Source: Hyphomicrobiales bacterium
GTDB lineage: Bacteria; Pseudomonadota; Alphaproteobacteria; Rhizobiales; Methylopilaceae
Assembly (NCBI GenBank): GCA_022842205.1
Contig: JALHQA010000012.1
Coordinates: 1 to 47,666 of the forward strand
DNA length: 47,666 nucleotides
Direction of reading: 5' to 3'
In this document: piece by piece, positions 17,595 to 27,625 of the stretch
Layout of the letters: the number at the start of each line of letters is the position of its first letter
Position numbering within the stretch: the first letter of the stretch is position 1
Translations under genes and position numbers: made by a program
The notes under the pieces: generated by a model
What the model saw: only the letters and a program-made list of their open reading frames with translations
Databases searched by the model: none
Told to the model about the DNA's origin: nothing

Positions 17595-17837
17595 ATGGCC
17601 GTTCTCGACGACATACGCCTCGATATATCGGTGATGCTGGGCCAGACCAATATGCCCATCCGTCAGCTGCTGCGCATGGGACGCGGAGCTGTCATCGAAC
17701 TCGACGCCACGGAAGACGACGACGTGACGATTCTGGCCAATTCGATGCCGGTGGCGCGCGGCTCGATCGTCGTCATCGGCAATCGCATCGCGGTCGAGGT
17801 CAAAGAAGTTCTGAAGCGCGCATCCGACGCGCGGTGA
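17595..17837 (+). CDS. fliN: FliN-like SpoA-domain protein (flagellar motor switch family)
   Basis: Eighty-residue protein consisting of a single SpoA domain: LDISVMLGQTNMPIRQLLRMGRGAVIEL, then NSMPVARGSIVVIGNRIAVEV. This is the C-terminal module of FliN, which forms the C-ring of the flagellar motor and binds FliH and CheY. Normal FliN has an extra N-terminal segment and about 110-140 residues; only the core is present here. No other flagellar gene is in the window, so it is an orphan copy. It ends just ahead of an intrinsic terminator and tRNA-Leu. The domain is certain, the motor role is inferred. Confidence 0.85.
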   Translation: MAVLDDIRLDISVMLGQTNMPIRQLLRMGRGAVIELDATEDDDVTILANSMPVARGSIVVIGNRIAVEVKEVLKRASDAR

Positions 17838-17881
17838 ACTCTCGCACTTGTGGCGCCTGATAGTATTTGTTACAGACGCGC

Positions 17882-17904
17882 GCCGGGCATCGACCCGGCT
17901 TTTT
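17882..17904 (+). terminator. Intrinsic terminator after the FliN-like gene
   Basis: Stem GCCGGG (17882-17887) / CCCGGC (17894-17899), loop CATCGA, followed by five T residues (17900-17904). It would end the FliN-like transcript one base before the tRNA-Leu begins, so the tRNA would need its own promoter in the short gap or depend on read-through. Confidence 0.8.
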
Positions 17905-17905
17905 C

Positions 17906-17990
17906 GCGGTCGTGGCGGAATTGGTAGACGCGCAGCGTTGAGGTCGCTGTGGGGCAACCCGTGGAAGTTCGAGTCTTCTCGACCGCACCA
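17906..17990 (+). tRNA. tRNA-Leu(GAG), CCA encoded
   Basis: Class II tRNA. Acceptor stem GCGGTCG (17906-17912) pairs with CGACCGC (17980-17986), then discriminator A and encoded CCA (17988-17990). The D loop holds AATTGGTAGACGCG, the anticodon stem is CAGCG/CGCTG with loop TTGAGGT (anticodon GAG, reading CUC and CUU), there is a long variable arm, and the T loop is GTTCGAGTC. The long variable arm and anticodon both say leucine. Confidence 0.97.
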
Positions 17991-17998
17991 ATCATAAT

Positions 17999-18093
17999 CC
18001 AAGGTCAAGCATCGCCCCGCCGGGTCCTCTCCCGGCGGCGGGAGCACGCGACCTTGGGCTAATCCGTGCTCCGCCACCGGAGCCGCCGGCGGC
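17999..18093. other. Nested inverted repeats between tRNA-Leu and malate synthase G
   Basis: Outer arms CCAAGGTC (17999-18006) and GACCTTGG (18050-18057) enclose an inner perfect stem CCGCCGGG (18017-18024) / CCCGGCGG (18031-18038). A further GCTCC/GGAGC dyad (18068-18083) runs into the perfect palindrome GCCGCCGGCGGC (18082-18093). There is no T-tract. The rest of the 258-bp gap to 18248 has no recognisable gene. It could be a processed tRNA trailer, a REP-like element or a small RNA. Confidence 0.5.
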
Positions 18094-18248
18094 GGAACCG
18101 CCCTCCCAACATCTTGCAATTCCGAAGGTATTTTGCGGAGCCCGACGGCACCGCCGGGAATTCCGCACGCGGCTCATCCCAAGTGACAAGTTGACACATC
18201 CTCCGCCGGTGGGTCATGCGGCCATGAAACGTCAGGGAGCCGCATCCG

Positions 18249-20441
18249 ATGATCTCTGTACCGACAGGAAGGCTGCAGATCGACAGCGCGCTGCGTGCCT
18301 TCGTCGACAAGGAGGCGATTCCCGGCACGGGCATTGCCCCCGATGCCTTCTGGGCAGGCTTCGAAGAAATCGTCGCTGAACTGATGCCGCGGAACCGCCG
18401 CCTGCTGGCGCGCCGCGCCGAACTGCAGAGCGACATGGATGGCTGGCATCTGCGGCATCCCGGCCGGATCGCCGATCCCGCGGCCTACGAACGCTTCCTG
18501 ACCGAGACCGGATATCTGCTTCCGGAGCCTGAGGCTTTCACGGTAGAAAACGGGGAGATCGACCCCGAGATCGCATCCGTCGCCGGCCCACAGCTCGTGG
18601 TGCCCGCCACCAATGCCCGATACGCGCTGAACGCCGCCAATGCCCGCTGGGGCAGCCTCTACAACACGCTTTACGGCACCAACGCCATTCCGGAAACGGG
18701 CGGCGCGGACCGCTCCGAGGCCTTCAACCCGGTCCGGGGGCGCAGGGTGGTCGAGTATGTACGCGGGTTTCTCGACAGGATGGTGCCCCTCGCCCGTGGC
18801 TCCTACGCGGACGTCGCCTCCTACCGTATCGACGGCGAAAAACTCCTGGTGCGCCTGCAGGACGACACGACGACAGGACCTGCCGACCCCGCCGCGTTTG
18901 CCGGCTATCGCGGCGATCCGGCGGCGCCATCGGCCATTCTCCTCGTGCATCATGGCCTTCATATCGAACTTGTCATCGACCGCAGCCGGCAGATCGGCAA
19001 GACGGACCCGGCCGGCGTCGCCGATGTGGAAATCGAATCCGCCCTCAGCACCATCATCGACGGCGAAGACAGCGTCACCGCCGTCGACACCGCGGACAAG
19101 ATCGGCCTCTACAGAAACTGGCTCGGACTTATGAAGGGAACGCTGACGGCACAGTTCCGGAAGAACGGAAAAGCGATCGAGCGCGCGCTCGCGCCCGACC
19201 GCACATACACCGCGCCGGACGGAACGACGCTGACGCTGCATGGACGAAGTCTCCTGCTGATCCGCAATGTCGGCCATCACATGATGACGGACATTGTGCG
19301 GACGGACAGGGGCGAGGACATTCCGGAAACGCTGCTGGACGCGGCCGTGACCACGCTGATTGCGCTGCACGACCTCCGGGGCAGCCAGGCGTTGCGCAAC
19401 AGCCGTGCCGGGGCGATTTATGTCGTGCGGCCCAAGATGCACAGTCCCGACGAGGTAGCCCTCTCCGTTGCGCTGTTCGAAAAACTCGAACGGCTGTTCA
19501 GGCTGAAAGCCGGAACGATCAAGATCGGCATCATGGACGAGGAGCGCCGGCTGAGTCTCAACCTTCGCGCCGCCATCCACGCCGCGAGGGAGCGGGTATT
19601 TTTCATCAATACCGGGTTTCTCGACCGCACGGGCGACGAGATCCATTCCATCATGGAAGCCGGGCCTGTTGTTACAAAGACGGCCATGCGGTCGGAAACC
19701 TGGATCAAGGCCTATGAGCGGAACAATGTGCAGGCGGGCCTGGAAACGGGGCTCAACACGCGCGGGCAGATCGGCAAAGGAATGTGGACTTCGCCCGACC
19801 TGATGGCCGAAATGCTTACGCAGAAGATCGCGCATCCGGAAGCGGGAGCAAGCACCGCCTGGGTGCCCTCGCCTACGGCCGCGACATTGCATGCTCTGCA
19901 TTATCATATGTGCGATGTGCGCGCGCGGCAGCGGGAATTGTACGCCGGACGACCCGCCCCGCGCCGCGACCTGCTCGCGCTTCCGCTTCATCCTGCGCCG
20001 GAATCGCTGTCCGAGGATGAAATCCGGGCCGAGCTGGAAAACAACATCCAGAGCATTCTCGGCTATGTCGTGCGCTGGATCGATCACGGCATCGGATGTT
20101 CCAAGGTTCCTGACATCCACGGCACGGGCCTGATGGAAGATCGCGCGACCTTGCGCATTTCGAGCCAGCATGTCGCCAACTGGCTTCATCACGGCATCGC
20201 CAGCCCGCAACTCGTCGACGACATCCTGAAAAGGATGGCCGCCGTCGTCGACCGGCAGAACGCGAATGACCCGACCTACACCCCGATGGCGCCAGGCTTC
20301 GACGGTCCAGCCTTTCAGGCCGCGCGAGAGTTGATTTTCTCGGGCCGCAGCCAACCCCAAGGGTATACGGAGTTCATCCTCCACGCATGGCGTCGCGAGA
20401 AGAAAATGCTGGCCGGCGGTGAAACTCCCGAGGCACCCTGA
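18249..20441 (+). CDS. glcB: Malate synthase G
   Basis: Condenses glyoxylate with acetyl-CoA to malate; with isocitrate lyase it forms the glyoxylate shunt, and it also consumes glyoxylate from glycolate. The 730-residue length is that of the monomeric G isoform (about 720), not of the A isoform (about 530). Visible family segments include LVVPATNARYALNAANARWGSLYNTLYGTNAIPE in two adjoining motifs, RNVGHHMMTD, the acetyl-CoA/Mg2+ loop GIMDEERR, and the catalytic region DIHGTGLMEDRATLRISSQHVANWLHHG, which holds the active-site aspartate. AGGGAG lies upstream of the ATG. It stands alone, after tRNA-Leu. Confidence 0.97.
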   Translation: MISVPTGRLQIDSALRAFVDKEAIPGTGIAPDAFWAGFEEIVAELMPRNRRLLARRAELQSDMDGWHLRHPGRIADPAAYERFLTETGYLLPEPEAFTVENGEIDPEIASVAGPQLVVPATNARYALNAANARWGSLYNTLYGTNAIPETGGADRSEAFNPVRGRRVVEYVRGFLDRMVPLARGSYADVASYRIDGEKLLVRLQDDTTTGPADPAAFAGYRGDPAAPSAILLVHHGLHIELVIDRSRQIGKTDPAGVADVEIESALSTIIDGEDSVTAVDTADKIGLYRNWLGLMKGTLTAQFRKNGKAIERALAPDRTYTAPDGTTLTLHGRSLLLIRNVGHHMMTDIVRTDRGEDIPETLLDAAVTTLIALHDLRGSQALRNSRAGAIYVVRPKMHSPDEVALSVALFEKLERLFRLKAGTIKIGIMDEERRLSLNLRAAIHAARERVFFINTGFLDRTGDEIHSIMEAGPVVTKTAMRSETWIKAYERNNVQAGLETGLNTRGQIGKGMWTSPDLMAEMLTQKIAHPEAGASTAWVPSPTAATLHALHYHMCDVRARQRELYAGRPAPRRDLLALPLHPAPESLSEDEIRAELENNIQSILGYVVRWIDHGIGCSKVPDIHGTGLMEDRATLRISSQHVANWLHHGIASPQLVDDILKRMAAVVDRQNANDPTYTPMAPGFDGPAFQAARELIFSGRSQPQGYTEFILHAWRREKKMLAGGETPEAP

Positions 20442-20614
20442 TCGGGATCGCGCCGCTTATTGCTTTGAACCGCGCAACGGCCCGAATATGCAACTTTCCC
20501 ACGGCAAATCAGTTATCGACCGTCCCGTCCCGTTCAGATGACATTCATTTGCGTTGAGTGAATCATTCGCCCGTGGGATCGTTTACCCAATCGCTATCAG
20601 CTTCGTGAGGTATC

Positions 20615-20899
20615 ATGCTCCGTATCGTCACAGTCTCAGCCCTCGCCCTTTTCGCGATTCCGACGGCCGCTCTCGCCGACCGCAAAGCGGCGGACGAATG
20701 CGCCAAGGGGCTGTCCGGCGAAACGCTGAAGACCTACCGCTACGGAGTCGTGGCCGTCGAGAAGAACAACGCAACGCTGGAAAACGCCGTTCGCGGGTAT
20801 CTGGAACCGCGCTACAACAAGGGCGAGTTCACCGAGGCCGAAGGGCGTGTCATGGGCGAGGCTGCAGCCAAGTGCATCCGCCTGCTCCACGCCAAGTAA
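20615..20899 (+). CDS. Small secreted protein, unknown
   Basis: Ninety-four residues with a clear signal peptide (MLRIVTVSALALFAIPTAALA, cleavage predicted after ALA at 21). The mature part is about 73 residues, helical, with two cysteines (in DECAKG and AKCIRL) near its two ends, which suggests one disulfide joining them in the periplasm. Basic and acidic residues alternate; no known domain was recognised. It has its own 173-bp upstream gap and is followed by an intrinsic terminator, so it is a single-gene unit. Confidence 0.7.
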   Translation: MLRIVTVSALALFAIPTAALADRKAADECAKGLSGETLKTYRYGVVAVEKNNATLENAVRGYLEPRYNKGEFTEAEGRVMGEAAAKCIRLLHAK

Positions 20900-20921
20900 C
20901 CGGTTTCGAAGAGACGTCTGA

Positions 20922-20960
20922 AATCCCGGATGCCGAACGCGGCTTCCGGGATTTTTCTTT
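20922..20960 (+). terminator. Intrinsic terminator after the small secreted protein
   Basis: Perfect 9-bp arms AATCCCGGA (20922-20930) and TCCGGGATT (20945-20953) with a 14-nt loop, running into TTTTTCTTTT. It separates the plus-strand gene from the convergent ATP12 gene ending at 20964. Confidence 0.85.
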
Positions 20961-20963
20961 TCC

Positions 20964-21719
20964 TCAGCGCAGCAACTCCATCACGCGCACCGCAGCCGCC
21001 ATTTCGCGACAGCGCAGATCACGCCGGACCGCGGCTTCTTCGTCAGCGCCCCATTGTTCGATATTCCAGTCCTCGTCGACATGGGCGGCGGCCCAGGCTT
21101 CGTCGGCCCTAAGACGCCCACAAAGCAGCGCCAATGCGAGCAATGCCGAGCCCGTCAGCGTCGTTACGGCACTAGCAGCGGCGAGCCGGAAAATATCGAT
21201 GTCCTCGATCGGCCGGCGTACGGCATCGAGAGCCTCTTGCGGCTGCGCCGCGAACACGACGCCTTCCGCCAGCACGAAACGCGCGCCGAGCGTGTCGCGC
21301 GCCCATGCCAATACGGGGTCCCATGAATCGCCTTGAAGGGCGACGAGGCGCTCCGGTCCTTCCGCGCGGTAGCAAAGGAGATCGGACCCGGCGTATTTCA
21401 CGATTTCATCGCGCACGGCATTCGCCTCCCGTGCAACGCCGTCAAGGGCGGAGTTCACCAGACGCGTAAGAGGCATTGCCGCAGGGTCTATGACGGATTC
21501 CTGTGCGTTCCATTCCTCGGCCAAAGCGCGGGCAAGGTCCTCCGATGGCACCGAGAGCACGTTCTTTGCCGGCGTGCGTACAGGCCTTCCGTCGAGCAGA
21601 ACGGTGAAACCGCCGTCCTCCCCCCGCGCCGCTTCAGCCAGTTTGTAGAACCGCTTGGGGAAATCAGGCCGCATCAACCGCTGCGCGGCCTGCATCGGAC
21701 CGTCATTGCTGTCAGTCAT
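20964..21719 (-). CDS. ATP12 family F1-ATPase assembly chaperone
   Basis: Relative of mitochondrial Atp12, which binds the F1 alpha subunit before assembly of ATP synthase; found in alphaproteobacteria and mitochondria. The 251-residue product shows the family pattern FTVLLDGRPVRTPAKNVLSVPS, LARALAEEWNAQ, PLTRLVNSALDGV, and YAGSDLLCYRAEGPERLVALQ. Its start overlaps the end of the HAD phosphatase gene by 8 bp, so the two are coupled. It is the last gene of the degP-rarA-crcB-rluC-HAD-ATP12 string. Confidence 0.93.
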   Translation of the reverse strand: MTDSNDGPMQAAQRLMRPDFPKRFYKLAEAARGEDGGFTVLLDGRPVRTPAKNVLSVPSEDLARALAEEWNAQESVIDPAAMPLTRLVNSALDGVAREANAVRDEIVKYAGSDLLCYRAEGPERLVALQGDSWDPVLAWARDTLGARFVLAEGVVFAAQPQEALDAVRRPIEDIDIFRLAAASAVTTLTGSALLALALLCGRLRADEAWAAAHVDEDWNIEQWGADEEAAVRRDLRCREMAAAVRVMELLR

Positions 21720-22377
21720 TGAACCCCGCCTCCAGAGCGCGGTCGAGATCGACGAAACTGCCGAGTACGGTGGCCGCGCCAGACGCGGTCAGAGCCTCGG
21801 ATGCGTGATAGCCCCACGACACGCCAATTGCGTACGCACCCGCGCCCCGCGCCATCTCCATGTCGTAGGTCGTATCGCCGATGACAGCCGCCCTGCCCGG
21901 CAGAACGCCGGTCTCGGCGACGGCCCGCAGCACCATCGAAGGATCGGGTTTCGAGGGGTGATCGTCCGCCGTCTGGATCGTGACGAAACGGCCGTGCAGA
22001 TCGTGCAAATCCATGATCGCCTGCACGCCCCGCCGCGACTTTCCGGTCGCGATGCCGAGAACCACATCATCGCGGGTTGCGAGCCGATCGAGCGCCTCCA
22101 GCGCTCCAGGGAACAATGGCTCGTGATGCTCGGGGCTTTGCCGCAGATCGAAGAAGGCGGCCTTGTAGGCTTCCGTCAACGGTCCTGCGAGGGCATCCGG
22201 CTCTTCCTTCACGAGGGCCCGCATGGCGGTTTCCAGCGACAATCCGACGATGGACAGCACCTCGTCCCGCGCTGGCGGCACAAGCCCATGGGTCTCGAAA
22301 GCCCGGTTCATCGCGGACACGATCATCCGCTGGCTATCGATAAGCGTGCCGTCGACATCGAAAATGATGAGGTTCAA
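21712..22377 (-). CDS. HAD-superfamily hydrolase (phosphoglycolate-phosphatase-like)
   Basis: Cytoplasmic phosphatase of HAD subfamily IA, 221 residues. Motif I is IIFDVDGTLID (nucleophile D7, acid D9), motif II is GIATGKS, and motifs III/IV are KPDPSMVL and VIGDTTYDMEMARGAG. A helical cap occupies residues 15-85. This combination fits Gph-like or pyrophosphatase-like enzymes; the substrate is not determined. It overlaps the ATP12 gene by 8 bp. The rluC gene that normally lies directly upstream is displaced by katG and oxyR. Confidence 0.9.
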   Translation of the reverse strand: MNLIIFDVDGTLIDSQRMIVSAMNRAFETHGLVPPARDEVLSIVGLSLETAMRALVKEEPDALAGPLTEAYKAAFFDLRQSPEHHEPLFPGALEALDRLATRDDVVLGIATGKSRRGVQAIMDLHDLHGRFVTIQTADDHPSKPDPSMVLRAVAETGVLPGRAAVIGDTTYDMEMARGAGAYAIGVSWGYHASEALTASGAATVLGSFVDLDRALEAGFND

Positions 22378-22441
22378 TTTGGTCTCCGCGCCTTCATTTA
22401 GTGCCTTCGGACGGCCGGGCCAACACCCAAGATTTTTGCAA

Positions 22442-22473
22442 ACGAAAAGCCCGCCGGAGAGGCTCCGGCGGGC
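22442..22473 (-). terminator. Intrinsic terminator of katG
   Basis: Perfect 11-bp arms GCCCGCCGGAG (22449-22459) and CTCCGGCGGGC (22463-22473) with a 3-nt loop. Read on the minus strand the stem runs into TTTTCGTTT. It lies 22 bp past the katG stop and would isolate katG from the HAD gene downstream. Confidence 0.9.
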
Positions 22474-22495
22474 GGGTACAGAGTGTTCTGTCCGA

Positions 22496-24718
<2,223 letters not shown>

Positions 24719-24760
24719 TCAAGGTGGCGTTGATTCCCCGCGAACATGCCCCGCCCAGGC

Positions 24761-24808
24761 GATAAGCTCAAATCAGTTTGAATGTGTTATAGGATAAGAT
24801 AATCTTAT
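24761..24808. promoter_or_regulatory. katG/oxyR divergent control region with operator-like dyads
   Basis: The 114-bp gap contains an ATAAG-N5-CTTAT dyad (24794-24808), which includes a T-N11-A LysR box, and a second dyad TCAAA-N4-TTTGA (24768-24781). The hexamer GATAAG occurs at 24761 and 24793, 32 bp (three helical turns) apart. A CTATAA -10-like element for katG lies at 24792-24787 on the minus strand with a poor -35, overlapped by the first dyad. OxyR binding is inferred from this layout. Confidence 0.6.
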
Positions 24809-24811
24809 GAG

Positions 24812-25705
24812 ATGATCTCGATCCGAAACCTCCGCTATTTCCAGACCGCCGCCCGAATGGGGCATTTCGGCCGCGCCGCGGACGCCTGCGCGGTGACGCA
24901 GCCCGCCCTCTCGATGCAAATTCGCGATCTTGAGGAATATCTAGGGTTCAAGCTGTTCGAGCGCCACCGCGACGGCGCGAAGCTGACGGAGGCCGGGCGC
25001 GAGGCGCTGGCGCATGCCGAACGCATACTGGGCGCCGTTGCCGATCTCGACACCCTGTCACGACGCACCCGTGGGCCGCTGGCCGGTCCCTTCCGCCTCG
25101 GTGTCATTCCTTCGGTCGCGCCCTATCTGTTGCCGCGGCTGCTGCCCAGCGTCATGCAACGGGTGCCAAAAGCCCGGCTCACGCTCCGCGAGACGCTTAC
25201 GGCCACCCTTGTCGACGAGTTGCTGGCCGGAGACCTCGATGCGATCATCGCCAGCCTGCCGCTGGATCATTCCGAACTCGCTGAACGGCCGCTTTTCGCG
25301 GACCCGTTCCTGCTCGCCGTGCCGGCCGAAGGAGACCTGTCAGGCGCGCGCAAAGCCCATGAGGACCTGCTGAACAGGCCCGATCTTCTGCTGCTTGAAG
25401 ATGGGCATTGTTTTCGCGCACAGGCTCTGGAGGTTTGCCGTACGCTCGACGCCGCGAGACTCAAGAGCTACGGCGCGACCAGCCTTTCGACGCTCATCCA
25501 ACTGGTCGCGAACGGACAGGGCATCACACTCCTGCCTCAGCTTTTCGTGACAGCCGAGGCCCGGCCCGATCCGCGCGTAAAGCTGCTGCGCTTTGCAACT
25601 CCCGAACCAAGCCGCACAATCGGCCTCGCCTGGCGCAGGACATCGGGCATCGAAAGCGACATCGACGAAATCGAAGCGGCCGTACGGACGGCGCTGGACG
25701 TCTAG
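24812..25705 (+). CDS. oxyR: OxyR, LysR-type hydrogen peroxide sensor
   Basis: Transcription regulator that activates peroxide defence when oxidised. The 297-residue product has an N-terminal winged helix-turn-helix (about 1-60, MISIRNLRYFQTAARMGHFG) and a LysR effector domain. The redox pair is C200 and C209 in EDGHCFRAQALEVC, the same spacing of nine as C199/C208 of the E. coli protein, which makes OxyR secure rather than a generic LysR regulator. Start ATG at 24812; an ATG 5 bp earlier meets a stop at once. It is divergent from its likely target katG and its 3' end overlaps that of rluC by 4 bp. Confidence 0.95.
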   Translation: MISIRNLRYFQTAARMGHFGRAADACAVTQPALSMQIRDLEEYLGFKLFERHRDGAKLTEAGREALAHAERILGAVADLDTLSRRTRGPLAGPFRLGVIPSVAPYLLPRLLPSVMQRVPKARLTLRETLTATLVDELLAGDLDAIIASLPLDHSELAERPLFADPFLLAVPAEGDLSGARKAHEDLLNRPDLLLLEDGHCFRAQALEVCRTLDAARLKSYGATSLSTLIQLVANGQGITLLPQLFVTAEARPDPRVKLLRFATPEPSRTIGLAWRRTSGIESDIDEIEAAVRTALDV

Positions 25706-26688
25706 TCCTCCGGAGCCTCCAGGATCGGGTCGTCGGTCTTTGCGCTGAACCCCAGAGCGTCGAACGCCTGTTTGAAATGATCCGGAAGCGGCGCCGTTAC
25801 ATCGAGTGTGCCGCCTTTCGGATGCGGCAGCGTGATGCGGCGCGCCATCAACATCAACTTCTTCGGGATGTCGGCCGACAATTCCTCCAGTCGAGCGCCG
25901 TATTTCGGATCGCCCATGATCGGATGGCCGATATGTTCAAGATGGGCGCGCAGCTGGTGCGTGCGGCCCGTAACCGGTTTCAGCGAAAGCCACGACGCGC
26001 GGTTGGCCGCATGATCCACCACCGCGTAATAGGTGATCGCGTGACTTGCCTCGCGTTCGCCATGCTTTGCGACGCGCATCTTCTCGTTTCCCGCGCCGCC
26101 GTCCTTCGCAAGATAGGTCGAAATGCGGCCCTGGTTCGGTTCCGGCACGCCGGGCACGAGCGCCCAGTAAATCTTCCGCGCCGAACGCGAGTTGAACGTC
26201 TTGCCGAGAGCGGAAGCCGCCGACCGCGTCTTGGCGATGACGAGACAGCCGGACGTGTCGCGGTCGAGCCGATGGATCAGCTTCGGCCGTTCGCCGTCGG
26301 GACCGGCGAGCGCGGCAAGCATGCCGTCGATGTGGCGCGTCGTACCCGAACCGCCCTGCACGGCAAGGCCATGCGGCTTGTTGAGGACCATCACATCCTT
26401 GTCCTCGTAGAGCGTGATGCTGCGGATGAATTCCGCATCGGCGGCGTCCGCCCGCAGCTTCGGCTTCCCATCGGGCTTGCCGGCTTCGCCGAGCGGCGGG
26501 ATGCGAATGTTCTGACCGGCGGCAACGCGGGTATCGGGCTTGGCGCGCGCACCATCGACCCGCACCTGGCCGGTGCGGAGGATTTTCTGGAGCTGGCCGA
26601 AGCCAAGGGCGGGATAACGGGCCTTCAGAAAGCGATCGAGACGGAGCCCGTCCTCGCTGTCCTTCACCGTGACGATTTCGACAGACAT
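25702..26688 (-). CDS. rluC: RluA/RluC family 23S rRNA pseudouridine synthase
   Basis: Converts specific uridines of large-subunit rRNA to pseudouridine. The 328-residue product has an N-terminal S4 RNA-binding domain (about 14-70, LDRFLKARYPALGFGQLQKIL) and a catalytic domain with HRLDRDTSG (139-147), where D142 is the nucleophile, plus LKPVTGRTHQLRAHL. The S4 domain plus length indicate the RluC/RluD group; the exact sites modified are inferred. It starts 9 bp after the crcB stop and ends tail to tail with oxyR, overlapping by 4 bp. Confidence 0.92.
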   Translation of the reverse strand: MSVEIVTVKDSEDGLRLDRFLKARYPALGFGQLQKILRTGQVRVDGARAKPDTRVAAGQNIRIPPLGEAGKPDGKPKLRADAADAEFIRSITLYEDKDVMVLNKPHGLAVQGGSGTTRHIDGMLAALAGPDGERPKLIHRLDRDTSGCLVIAKTRSAASALGKTFNSRSARKIYWALVPGVPEPNQGRISTYLAKDGGAGNEKMRVAKHGEREASHAITYYAVVDHAANRASWLSLKPVTGRTHQLRAHLEHIGHPIMGDPKYGARLEELSADIPKKLMLMARRITLPHPKGGTLDVTAPLPDHFKQAFDALGFSAKTDDPILEAPED

Positions 26689-26697
26689 GAGGGCCTT

Positions 26698-27078
26698 TTA
26701 CGCCCAAGCCCGAATAAGCGCGAGGCCCGCGACGAGGGCGGCGATGGAAAGCACCACCGAAATGAGAACATAGGATACGGCGGCGCCATGCGCCCCCCGC
26801 TCCCACAGCACCGCAGCATCGAGCGAGAACGCGGAAAAGGTGGTGAAGCCGCCAAGGACGCCGGTGGCCAGGAAAAGGCGGATGTGATGGTCAGGGCCGC
26901 TGTAGCGGGCCGCGAGCCAGGCAACCAGCATCCCCATGGCAAAGGACCCGACTATATTGACCGTCAGCGTGCCCCAGGGAAAACCCAGGCCCAGCAGCCG
27001 TGCCGCGCCGAGATTGACCAGATGACGCAGCGCCGCGCCGATGCCGCCGCCGACAAACACAATCGCCAGAGCCTGCAT
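26698..27078 (-). CDS. crcB: Fluoride exporter CrcB/Fluc
   Basis: Small dual-topology inner-membrane channel that exports fluoride, 126 residues with four hydrophobic segments. Family motifs are FVGGGIGAALRHLVN, WGTLTVNIVGSFAMGML and TGVLGGFTTFSAFSLD (the polar track with conserved Phe/Thr/Ser). The ATG at 27078 has a GGGGGA ribosome binding site; the open frame extends to 27102. No fluoride riboswitch-like structure can be recognised in the 10 bp that separate it from the chromate transporter gene, so the control lies elsewhere. Confidence 0.95.
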   Translation of the reverse strand: MQALAIVFVGGGIGAALRHLVNLGAARLLGLGFPWGTLTVNIVGSFAMGMLVAWLAARYSGPDHHIRLFLATGVLGGFTTFSAFSLDAAVLWERGAHGAAVSYVLISVVLSIAALVAGLALIRAWA

Positions 27079-27088
27079 ATGGTCCCCC

Positions 27089-27625
27089 TTAAAGGACGCC
27101 AAAATAGCCCAGCACGCCGGCAGCGACGAGCGGGATCAGAGGGTGGATACGAAGAAAGAAGACGAGCAGAGCGGTAATCACAGTGACGGCCATCAGCCGC
27201 CAATTGCCGTCGGCGACCGTGATCATGATGACAAAGGCGCCTGACGCCACGAGCCCCACGGTTACCGGCACCATGGATGCCTTCAGAATGTTGCGCCATT
27301 TCTTCTCGCGGTGGCGCATCCACAGACCGGAGACAATATAGGCCGCGGTGCAAGACGGGACGACACCGGCCGCAGTCGTTACGAAGGCGCCGAAGAACCC
27401 TCCGATGTGCCATCCGAGCAGCGTAATGACCATAAGGTTCGGCCCGGGGGCCGCCTGCGCCACGGCAAAAAGGGTTGTGAAAGTGTCGTCAGAAACCCAG
27501 CGGTGCAGGTCGACGACCTGCCGGTGCATTTCCGGAAGGACGGCGTTCACGCCGCCGAACGCCATCAGCGAAATGACGGCAAACACGGCGATCATGGCCA
27601 GATAGTCGTTGTCGGTACTGTCCAT
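27089..27625 (-). CDS. Chromate transporter, short-chain subunit 2
   Basis: Inner-membrane protein of the CHR family, 178 residues with about five or six hydrophobic segments. The family box is visible as MAFGGVNAVLPEMHR near residue 17 and AQAAPGPNLMVITLLGW near residue 52. It starts at ATG 27625, whose A is also the last base of the previous gene's TGA. It is the second half of a two-gene (split) chromate ion transporter; the pair probably forms a heterodimer that exports chromate or takes up a related oxyanion. Substrate is inferred from the family. Confidence 0.88.
   Translation of the reverse strand: MDSTDNDYLAMIAVFAVISLMAFGGVNAVLPEMHRQVVDLHRWVSDDTFTTLFAVAQAAPGPNLMVITLLGWHIGGFFGAFVTTAAGVVPSCTAAYIVSGLWMRHREKKWRNILKASMVPVTVGLVASGAFVIMITVADGNWRLMAVTVITALLVFFLRIHPLIPLVAAGVLGYFGVL

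Noticed and set aside
18191-18219. Perfect TTGACA ahead of malate synthase G as a promoter
   Set aside because: At 17-18 bp the partner would be TCATGC or CATGCG, which is not an acceptable -10.
25408-27177. 589-codon plus-strand frame across oxyR, rluC and crcB
   Set aside because: It crosses three recognised genes in the wrong frame or strand and has no family motif.
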